A stretch of DNA of 35,414 nt, taken from positions 1-35,414 of the forward strand of contig JALOPK010000002.1 of assembly GCA_025453925.1 (NCBI GenBank), written 5' to 3'. Shown here piece by piece: positions 28,356-35,414 of this stretch. The stretch's first letter is position 1. Every line of letters begins with the position of its first letter. The translations under genes and the position numbers were made by a program. Below the pieces are notes generated by a model. It was not told the DNA's origin and made no database searches. It saw only the letters and a list, made by a program, of their open reading frames with translations. The DNA is from Candidatus Eiseniibacteriota bacterium. Lineage in GTDB: Bacteria; JAFGKV01.

Positions 28356-30125
28356 CTACCGTTCGATCCGCGCGCGAATCAGGCCGAGACTGCTTTCCTC
28401 AACGATCACTCTGAGGTTGCCGAACGGGACGCGATTGATCTCCCGGGCCAATTCTGAAGGATGCCCTTCGAATGAGATTTCGAACCGCGCCAGTTCCTTG
28501 TCACGTGAACGCGGGACCACCGTGAGCACGCCGTCAACGCTCTCCCTCACCACACGTTCGATCGTGGTGAGATCGGTCTGACTCCTCACCCCCGTGACCT
28601 CAAAGGCGACAATGCGCCGCCCGTACACTTCCTCGCGGGCGAGGCGCACCAGCTCACGTTCCAGCTCCGTGCCGACCTTCTTGCACATTTCCTGGATCGC
28701 TACCAGCCCCGACTGTACCGCCTGGGGATCGGCTCCGACGCCGCTGCCGCTGACCGTTCCAATAACCTGCCCATTGTCGGCGCGAAGGATCTGGAAGCTC
28801 CCCTCGGCGGTGCTGGAGCGGATGTTTTCGATCCCGTAGCTGCCGATCGCCCCTCCTCCCGAGAGCGCGACCCGCCCTATCACGAGCAGGTCACCACCCT
28901 GCGTGAGCACGTAGGCAGTGAGGTCCTCCGAAGGGAGGCCGGGGGACCGCGCCTGCAGAGTGCGGCGGTATTGGCCGACATCGATCACGCGGAAACCTCT
29001 ATCGGTGAGCATGCCCTGCAATCGCGTCTCTGAGTAGGTCGGCTCCCGCCCTCCACCCGGGATCCCGTACTCCGCGCCGGTGGCGTCTTCCTCCGCCACG
29101 ATCATGACCCGGGGGTGAGCCCATGCCGGGTGGAGCACGCCCAGGGCAATGAGATCGTCCTCCAGCACGCCCCTCGCCACCTGCGCGGCGATCTCCACGA
29201 TCACTGTTCCCGCGGAGTCCCGTTCGCCGGTGACCGTGAAATCGCGCACGTATTCCCGCGAACGGGGGAGCACGTCGTCGCGAATGGACGCTACGTGGAA
29301 TGAAAGGCTATCCTGGCCCATCAAACGACCTGTGGAGCGACGCACTGCCGCCCGAAGCGCATCATCCGTTGCGGCCTCCCGAGCCGCGTCCCGACCCGCG
29401 TCGGTATCGTGCCGGCCGGTGGCGCGCACCAGGCTCACTCGTGCTTCGGTCTGGATGCGGATCTCCATCCTGGCCAGAGCATCACGCGCGACCGAGAAGC
29501 CGGGATCGGTCTTCAGCGCCTCAGCGTACTCGCGCCGGGCCATGTCGAGGTCGCCGGCGTCCTCCAGGCGAATCCCCATGCCGTAGTGGGAGAACGCCGT
29601 CTCAGAGATCCCGGCGGCCGATGGCCTCTCCAGTTTCTTGCCGAGCCTGTCGGCGAACGCCTCTGCCAGCCTCCCGATGAGATCGAGCAGGTCGCCCATC
29701 TTGCCGGTCACTTGCTCCGCTTTGACGAGGCGGGTCGTCTCGGTCTCGACCATCCGCGCATCGATGCGCACCTTCTTGCCCATCACCATGAAGCTACCAA
29801 GCAGCAGATAGCGGGCTCCCACGATCCGCCCGATCCGGCCGGCCGTCTGGTCGTCAACCGCGCCGCTGGCCTGCAGACCGAGCTCCTCGGCAACCTGGCG
29901 GATCCGGGACCGCTCGACGATCTCCAAATCATGCACCTGGGAGAGCTGGGTCGCCAAGGCCGCAGAGAAACCCTGGCTCAACGGGTCGTAGGTCGTCCGA
30001 TCAGTGAGGCTGTTGTTGAGGAAGTCGACAACGGCGAGAGTCTGGGGAGTATCTGCGGCGGAGGCAGGCGCCTGCCATGCGGACAGCGCGGCAAGCGCAA
30101 GACAGGGAACGAATGGCCGGCGCAT
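28356..30125 (-). CDS. CsgG/FlgO-like protein with TPR and LPP20/FlgT-like segments; start at 30125 rather than 30179
   Basis: Signal peptide MRRPFVPCLALAALSAWQAPASAA; TLAVVDFLNNSLTDRTTYDPLSQGFSAALATQLSQVHDLEIVERSRIRQVAEELGLQASGAVDDQTAGRIGRIVGARYLLLGSFM; AREAATDDALRAAVRRSTGRLMG. Confidence 0.8.
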   Translation of the reverse strand: MRRPFVPCLALAALSAWQAPASAADTPQTLAVVDFLNNSLTDRTTYDPLSQGFSAALATQLSQVHDLEIVERSRIRQVAEELGLQASGAVDDQTAGRIGRIVGARYLLLGSFMVMGKKVRIDARMVETETTRLVKAEQVTGKMGDLLDLIGRLAEAFADRLGKKLERPSAAGISETAFSHYGMGIRLEDAGDLDMARREYAEALKTDPGFSVARDALARMEIRIQTEARVSLVRATGRHDTDAGRDAAREAATDDALRAAVRRSTGRLMGQDSLSFHVASIRDDVLPRSREYVRDFTVTGERDSAGTVIVEIAAQVARGVLEDDLIALGVLHPAWAHPRVMIVAEEDATGAEYGIPGGGREPTYSETRLQGMLTDRGFRVIDVGQYRRTLQARSPGLPSEDLTAYVLTQGGDLLVIGRVALSGGGAIGSYGIENIRSSTAEGSFQILRADNGQVIGTVSGSGVGADPQAVQSGLVAIQEMCKKVGTELERELVRLAREEVYGRRIVAFEVTGVRSQTDLTTIERVVRESVDGVLTVVPRSRDKELARFEISFEGHPSELAREINRVPFGNLRVIVEESSLGLIRARIER

Positions 30126-30720
30126 CTGCACCTCCCATGCACGGGAATTCTGATCTACCCCCGAGCGCCCCACATCCACGGACGATGGTTGAAGAAGACG
30201 TCCGCTCTCAGGGAAACAACATGGACACCGAGGCCCGGATCCGTCAAGCAGTCGACCACGGTCCCCCCGCGGTGCCCATCGGTCGGACCGCCAGTCCCGT
30301 CCGGCAGTACTGAACTATAGGGAGGCGAGGAAGCTGTACCCATCAATGGGTGGGAGTCATCGGGCTTGGGCAGCAGTGGCGCGACATGGGCCACACTGCG
30401 CGTTCCGGAGACGACTACGGCAGCGAGGGACACCGACCGTGGTGAGTGCACCATCGCCATCAGGTCCAAGCGTGCGGCCCAACCAGGAGCTCTCGTGGCG
30501 GGAGCCCGCCGTGCCACGGCGTGGACCGACGCTCTTGGCCCTTTCCGGCTCATTCGGTCCGGAGGCGCACACGCCGTTCGACAGGGGCCCGCGCAACGCG
30601 TGACAGTTGCCCTGACCGGGTCGTGTTGTGTATGTTTGATGCCCGGCTCGAATCGAGCGCATTCCAGGCGCCCGCTGACCGAGCCGGAACACGGCGACTA
30701 CTCACTCCGGAGGTCATCCG

Positions 30721-30996
30721 ATGCCCAAGCTATACCGAACTGACGTCCCATCCGAAGCTCATCTGAAGGTCTTCGTCACCGATGTCCGCCTGGACGCGGA
30801 CCTGGTTGTTTTCGAGACGAACGACCCCTGGGCCGCCACGGAAAGCGGCGTATGGTACTATACCGACATCAGGTCAGACGCCGACAAGATCGTGTGCTAC
30901 ACCGACATCCGGTCGGAGGCGGACGTGGTCGTGTACAAGACCGACTCGCAATGGGACACGGGTTGGATCAACAACAACAAGGCAGGGCTCCTGTAG
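30721..30996 (+). CDS. Small DUF6150-like repeat protein (91 aa)
   Basis: Recurrent strand motif: LYRTDVPSEAHLKVFVTDVRLDADLVVFETN...WYYTDIRSDADKIVCYTDIRSEADVVVYKTD; ggagg RBS upstream near 30709. Confidence 0.75.
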   Translation: MPKLYRTDVPSEAHLKVFVTDVRLDADLVVFETNDPWAATESGVWYYTDIRSDADKIVCYTDIRSEADVVVYKTDSQWDTGWINNNKAGLL

Positions 30997-31003
30997 ATCA
31001 TGC

Positions 31004-31077
31004 CCTCCTGCTCCTTTGCCGGCCGACGCATCATGCAACCCCGCGGCGCGGAGCGAATCCGGCAAAGGAGCAGGAGG
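31004..31077. repeat. 19-bp perfect inverted repeat with 36-nt spacer
   Basis: cctcctgctcctttgccgg (31004-31022) and its exact reverse complement ccggcaaaggagcaggagg (31059-31077). Confidence 0.95.
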
Positions 31078-31110
31078 CGGGGTTCACGCGGACCAGTTGA
31101 CGTACTCTGA

Positions 31111-32052
31111 ATGAGTGGACTTCCATTGCTTCCCGGTCTCACCGGTTGGGCCTCGGTTCTGGACCACCAGAATCGGCTCCTGGCTTCGCTGCTTCTGGTG
31201 CTGCTGCTATGGCTGACCCGTTCCGTCATCCTGCGGGCGGTCCTCAAGCAAACCACCGAGCCCCGGACCCGCTATGCCTGGCAGAAAGGCTCAGGGTACG
31301 CAGTCGCCTCTCTGGCGGCCGTGTTGCTCGTCTTGCTGTGGGTGGAGAGCCTTCGTTCCATCGCCACCATGATCGGTATCCTGACTGCAGGGCTTGCTAT
31401 CGCGCTCAGGGATTTGCTTGTGAATCTTGCGGGCTGGCTGTTCATCATCTCGCGCCGACCGTTCGGACTGGGTGACAGGATACAGATCGGCTCCCACCGT
31501 GGCGATGTCATTGACATCAGACTGTTTCAGTTCACGCTGATGGAGATCGGCAACTGGGTCGACGCGGATCAGAGCACGGGCAGAATCATCCACGTTCCGA
31601 ATGGCATGGTCCTGACCACTCCACTGGCGAACTACAGCAGGGGTTTCCACTACGTCTGGAATGAGATGCCGGTCTTGATTACCTTCGAGAGCAACTGGCA
31701 GGCGGCCAAGGGAATTCTCCTCCGAGTTGCGGAAGCCCACGCAGAGCATCTGACAGATGAGGCGCGACGCCGCGTGATCGAGGCGAGCAGTCGCTTCATG
31801 ATCTTCTACACGAAACTGACCCCTATCATTTATACATCAGTGAAAGACAGCGGCGTGCTGCTGACCATGCGCTACCTCACCGATCCGAAGCACCGCAGAG
31901 ACAGCGAGCACGCGATCTGGGAGAGCGTCCTCACCGAATTCGGCCAACGAAAAGACATTGAGTTCGCGTACCCCACTTGGCGTGCATATGTCCGCGGTGA
32001 GCCTCCACCGCAGGGAGAATCCCCGGCTTTCGTGCCTCCACCTCCCTCTTGA
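31111..32052 (+). CDS. MscS-family mechanosensitive ion channel
   Basis: TM helices then IATMIGILTAGLAIALRDLLVNLAGWLFIISRRPFGLGDRIQIGSHRGDVIDIRLFQFTLMEI...VPNGMVLTTPLANYSR. Confidence 0.92.
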   Translation: MSGLPLLPGLTGWASVLDHQNRLLASLLLVLLLWLTRSVILRAVLKQTTEPRTRYAWQKGSGYAVASLAAVLLVLLWVESLRSIATMIGILTAGLAIALRDLLVNLAGWLFIISRRPFGLGDRIQIGSHRGDVIDIRLFQFTLMEIGNWVDADQSTGRIIHVPNGMVLTTPLANYSRGFHYVWNEMPVLITFESNWQAAKGILLRVAEAHAEHLTDEARRRVIEASSRFMIFYTKLTPIIYTSVKDSGVLLTMRYLTDPKHRRDSEHAIWESVLTEFGQRKDIEFAYPTWRAYVRGEPPPQGESPAFVPPPPS

Positions 32053-32109
32053 GTGGAAGGGGCGCGCGTTTCCGTCTTCTCCGCGTCACTCGTGAAGTCC
32101 CGCAGATTC

Positions 32110-32124
32110 GGGCTCGCGGAGCCC
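32110..32124. terminator. Possible terminator hairpin between convergent genes (6-bp stem GGGCTC/GAGCCC, 3-nt loop)
   Basis: gggctcgcggagccc in the convergent gap 32053-32221; no clear adjacent T-tract. Confidence 0.3.
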
Positions 32125-32221
32125 GGCGGGTCGGTGGACACGGGTGATCTCGCCGGGGTTTTGTCGTCGGCTGCTGAGACCCGCATGGCGGGAGCGTATC
32201 GCGAGGCGCCCCGCGAAGTCG

Positions 32222-34522
32222 TTACCGATACATGCTCGTGATGACGCGGCGGTACTTCTGCTGGATCACGCCTCGGCGTTTCTTCAAAGTGTGGGTCAGT
32301 TCGTCCCCGACCTTGAACTCATCGCGGATCAGCCTGAACTGCGATATTCGTTCAAAGGTCTTGAATCCGTTGGCGGGCGAGATCAGGCGCTTGACCTCGT
32401 CCTGGAACAGCTCGATGACCTTCCGGTCGCCGATCATCTCGTCGGGGTCTTGTGGAAGCCCCTTCTCCTCGGCGACCTTGGTCAACGCATCGAAATCCGG
32501 GACCAAGAGCGTGGCCAGGGACTTCTGGTCTTGCCCCACGACGACGGCCTGGGAGATGAACGGGCTCTCCTCGATCTTTGCCTCTATGGGGTAGGGCTCG
32601 ACGTTTTCGCCGCCCAACAGAACGATGGTGTCCTTCGCCCTTCCGAGGAGTTGGATGTCTCCGTTCACGGAGAGACGCCCTATGTCGCCGGTGTTGAACC
32701 AGCCATCCTCGCTCAGCACCTCGCCGGTCGCTTCGGGGTTCTTGTGATACCCCTGCATGACCTGCGGCCCCTTGACGAATACCAGGCCCTTATGGCCCTT
32801 GAGCACCTGTTTCGAAGGGTTCTCCAGACTTCGGATTTCGACCTTGGTGAAGGGGATGGGCGGACCGACCGTGCGGAACATCGACTTGCGGGGGAGCCGG
32901 GCCGATACCACCGGTGACGTCTCGGTGAGGCCGTAGCCCTCGACGATCCTCAGACCGACGGTGTCGAAGAACTCGTCGACATGCTGGGGTAGCGCGCCGC
33001 CTCCCGAGATGGGGAGGATCAGGCGGCCTCCCATCTTCTGGCGAATCGCCGAGAAGATCCTGTGATCGGCGAAGTGGTAGATCGGCGCCAGCAGCGTCAC
33101 GACGAGAACCGCCTTTGCGCGTCGAAGGAACTCCTCCCATGGGAGTGACGTCGCGAATCGGGGCTCTCTCCCTTCGATGACCCGCCAGGAGCGGGAATAC
33201 CACATGGAGAGCTTGAGCAGTGTGAAGAACAGCTTCTGTTTGGATGGTGGCTGCTGCCGCACATTGTTGAGAATACCCTTGTGCAGCCCCTCCCAGACTC
33301 TGGGCACGCTGGCGATATAGTGCGGACGCAGAAGCTCGAAGTCGCGCAACAGCACCTGGCGCAGGGGTTTCGAGTAGGCCAGACTGACGCCGCTGGCGAG
33401 GATGATGTACTCCACGGTCCGCTCGAACACGTGCCAGGGCGGAAGGATCGACATGAAGATCGTGCCGGGCTTGATTCCGAAGTAGTCGGGAAGCACGTCG
33501 ACATTGTGCATGACGTTGGCGTGGGTGAGTACTACGCCTTTCGGTACCCCCGTCGTGCCGGACGTGTAGATGATGGTCGCCACGTCGGTCGGCTTCACCT
33601 CCGCCGCGTAGTCAAGGAACTTGCGGGGGCTCACTGCGCGTTCTTTGCGGCCTTTCTTCAAGAGCAGATCCAGTGGTATGGCATGCTCGGGGCCGCCGTG
33701 GTACTCTTCGTCGAGGACCACGATCGTCTTGAGTTCCGGAAGCTGGTCTCTGATCTTGAGGAGCTTGGAGAGGTCCGTCCCTTCCGGCAAGGCTTCTCCT
33801 CGCTCCAGCTCGCGGCTCAGCCTGGCCAGCCGGTCCAGGACTGCCGCGTACCGTCCCTTCGGTGAAGGAATGGCCTTCAAGGACCGGAGCACGTCGCGCA
33901 CTTCACCTTCAAAGTAACCCATCTCTGCCAAGGCCAGCGCCGCCTCTTGCTTGACTTCCGGGTCCTTGGACCCGAGGAGATCCACCAGCTTGTCGCGGGC
34001 GCCCGCCACTCGGTCGATGTCCCAGAGAGCCCTGGCCAGGGGGATGGCGAGCGCGGGATCCACCGTGGTATCGAAGAGGGCCTGCAAGGGGGGCAGGACC
34101 TTCTCGGGGTCGCCGTGGTGGCCCAAGATGTCGATGGCTGCAATCTTCACTTCCTTGGATCCGGCGGACCTGGCCAGGTTCTCCAGCGCTGCGTGGGCCT
34201 CGGCTTTGGAGTCCTCATCTTCGCTGCCGAGGAGGACTCTCGCGCACGCAAGCTGCCCTCGCTCGCTCGAGCGCAAGAGCTTCGACCTCAAGGCGGGCTC
34301 TGCCGACTTGCCGAGGGACTCGAGCTTCCTCATGGCGGTCCAGAGACCGGCTCCTTCGCCGGAGTCCGCGAGTCCGAGCGCGCTCTCGACCGCAGGGCCT
34401 ACACTGGAGGCTTCCGCCTCCGACTTGCCGGGAGATGAGTCCTGGCCCGGCTTCTCCTCCCGCGCAGGAGCGGATCCCAGGATGACCGGGAAGGCGAGGA
34501 CGATGGCGATGAAGGCGCGCAT
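32222..34522 (-). CDS. Fusion ORF: N-terminal signal peptide + HEAT-repeat-like region joined in frame to an N-terminally truncated long-chain acyl-CoA synthetase (AMP-binding)
   Basis: N-part: MRAFIAIVLAFPVILGSAPA and HEAT-like KEVKIAAIDILGHHGDPEKVLPPL...KDPEVKQEAALALAEMGY. C-part: SKLLKIRDQLPELKTIVVLDE, TIIYTSGTTGVPKGVVLTHANVMHN, VEGYGLTETSPVVS, DGWFNTGDIGRLSVNGDIQLLGRAKDTIVLLGGENVEPYPIE. Confidence 0.85.
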   Translation of the reverse strand: MRAFIAIVLAFPVILGSAPAREEKPGQDSSPGKSEAEASSVGPAVESALGLADSGEGAGLWTAMRKLESLGKSAEPALRSKLLRSSERGQLACARVLLGSEDEDSKAEAHAALENLARSAGSKEVKIAAIDILGHHGDPEKVLPPLQALFDTTVDPALAIPLARALWDIDRVAGARDKLVDLLGSKDPEVKQEAALALAEMGYFEGEVRDVLRSLKAIPSPKGRYAAVLDRLARLSRELERGEALPEGTDLSKLLKIRDQLPELKTIVVLDEEYHGGPEHAIPLDLLLKKGRKERAVSPRKFLDYAAEVKPTDVATIIYTSGTTGVPKGVVLTHANVMHNVDVLPDYFGIKPGTIFMSILPPWHVFERTVEYIILASGVSLAYSKPLRQVLLRDFELLRPHYIASVPRVWEGLHKGILNNVRQQPPSKQKLFFTLLKLSMWYSRSWRVIEGREPRFATSLPWEEFLRRAKAVLVVTLLAPIYHFADHRIFSAIRQKMGGRLILPISGGGALPQHVDEFFDTVGLRIVEGYGLTETSPVVSARLPRKSMFRTVGPPIPFTKVEIRSLENPSKQVLKGHKGLVFVKGPQVMQGYHKNPEATGEVLSEDGWFNTGDIGRLSVNGDIQLLGRAKDTIVLLGGENVEPYPIEAKIEESPFISQAVVVGQDQKSLATLLVPDFDALTKVAEEKGLPQDPDEMIGDRKVIELFQDEVKRLISPANGFKTFERISQFRLIRDEFKVGDELTHTLKKRRGVIQQKYRRVITSMYR

Positions 34523-34766
34523 GGGCAAGACAAGTGATTCGAACGTTCCGGGAAGGAGCCAGGAAGTCCTTGGAAGCATGTGTCGGCTGCTTTCTCCACG
34601 ATGGGGGAACCTCGGATGCGGACCCTCGCCATCCTAACATTCCGGAGAAGAGCGAGGCAAAGAATTCATTTCCTGCGACCCTTCGGGGACGATAAAATTC
34701 CACCTCCTGCCTGGGTTTTTCGCGCGGGCCAGCTTTGTCGCCTCGAAGGCTCGAGGTGCGGTGCGC

Positions 34767-35414
34767 ATGGAAGACGTCCCATCGACTCCAGCCGGCCCGA
34801 TCGACCGGCGGCCTCCCTTCCTTCAAGCCGAGTTCCCCTTTCCCTCCCCCCTGCCCAGCGCGTCTGGAAGGACCGCGCCTCGAAGGACCATCGTCAGGAT
34901 CCTCAGCGGGGACTTCCTCGGGATCGAGGGGCGGCCGGTGGAGGTCCAGGTGGATGTTTCCGCGCGTGGTTACCCGGGCTTCCACATCGTCGGGCTTGCC
35001 GGCAAGTCCATCCGGGAAAGCCGTGAGCGGATTCGAGCGGCCCTGCGTAACTGCGGGTACCGGTTCCCTCACGATCAGAGGGTCGTCATCAACCTGGCAC
35101 CCACCGCGGAGGAGAAGGAAGGCTCGGGTTTTGACTTGGCGGTGACGCTGGGCCTCCTCCTTGCAAGCCACCAGCTCAGCTTGAGCGAAGACCTGCTGCG
35201 GGGGGATGGGCTCGTGGCGGGTGTGGGGTTCCTGGGCGAGGTCGGGCTCAACGGGGAGATCCGGCCGGTGCCCGGCGCCCTGCTCGTGGCCCACGCGCTC
35301 AAGGAGCGCGGCGCGTCGCGCATCGTGGTGCCCCGCGAAAATGCCCGCGAGACCGTGCTCGTGGAGGGAATGTCTTCCTTTGCCGCCGGTGACCTGCACG
35401 AGGCCATCGCAGCG
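34767..35414 (+). CDS. comM: ComM/YifB-family Mg-chelatase-like protein, N-terminal part; truncated by the window end
   Basis: In-frame reading from ATG 34767: ...IVRILSGDFLGIEGRPVEVQVDVSARGYPGFHIVGLAGKSIRESRERIRAALRNCGYRFPHDQRVVINLAPTAEEKEGSGFDLAVTLGLL; no stop before 35414, so absent from the ORF track. Confidence 0.85.
   Translation, partial: MEDVPSTPAGPIDRRPPFLQAEFPFPSPLPSASGRTAPRRTIVRILSGDFLGIEGRPVEVQVDVSARGYPGFHIVGLAGKSIRESRERIRAALRNCGYRFPHDQRVVINLAPTAEEKEGSGFDLAVTLGLLLASHQLSLSEDLLRGDGLVAGVGFLGEVGLNGEIRPVPGALLVAHALKERGASRIVVPRENARETVLVEGMSSFAAGDLHEAIAA

Noticed and set aside
30604-30640. Possible sigma70-like promoter (ttgccc ... 18 nt ... tatgtt) upstream of the DUF6150-like gene
   Set aside because: Only a loose match to consensus in one location; not enough to call without transcript data.
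30366-30743. 125-aa ORF in the gap upstream of the DUF6150-like gene
   Set aside because: No recognisable motif, no good ribosome-binding site, overlaps other equally poor ORFs; treated as intergenic.
31004-31077. Inverted repeat as terminal repeats of an insertion sequence
   Set aside because: Only 36 nt between arms, no transposase and no obvious target-site duplication; kept as an unexplained hairpin instead.
34215-35399. Long minus-strand ORF (394 aa) opposite the 3' end of the window
   Set aside because: Plus strand encodes an unmistakable ComM/YifB N-terminus and the HEAT protein lies in another minus frame; the ORF is a GC-driven antisense reading without recognisable motifs.

Overview
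The window is a 35.4 kb, high-GC, gene-dense chromosomal segment. It probably comes from an uncultured Gram-negative bacterium; no taxonomic marker was read, so that is inference. From left to right I read: folD and glyA (minus); a secreted M23-type peptidase; a PAS histidine kinase divergent from a REC-PATAN response regulator followed by two Roadblock/LC7-like proteins; an active/inactive M16 peptidase pair; a CHASE4-PAS hybrid histidine kinase; a TolC / MacB-type permease / MacA-type adaptor operon with no ATPase gene; a class V aminotransferase; and a five-gene minus-strand cell-envelope operon. That operon encodes three CsgG/FlgO-like proteins, two proteins with FGE(SUMF1)-fold domains and one outer-membrane barrel. 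After it come a small DUF6150-like repeat protein, an MscS channel, an odd secreted-HEAT-repeat / long-chain acyl-CoA synthetase fusion ORF, and the 5' end of a ComM/YifB gene cut by the window edge. The strongest candidates for something undescribed are (1) the CsgG/FGE/barrel operon, (2) the HEAT-acyl-CoA synthetase chimera, which may be an assembly or deletion artefact, and (3) several intergenic repeat structures: a four-unit REP/BIME-like cluster next to a 15-bp hairpin made of two GGACATGTCC palindromes, a 19-bp inverted repeat, 7-bp and 8-bp microsatellites, and a 53-bp tandem duplication. I saw no CRISPR array, tRNA, rRNA or transposase. All assignments come from reading the supplied translations and raw sequence; no database search was run.
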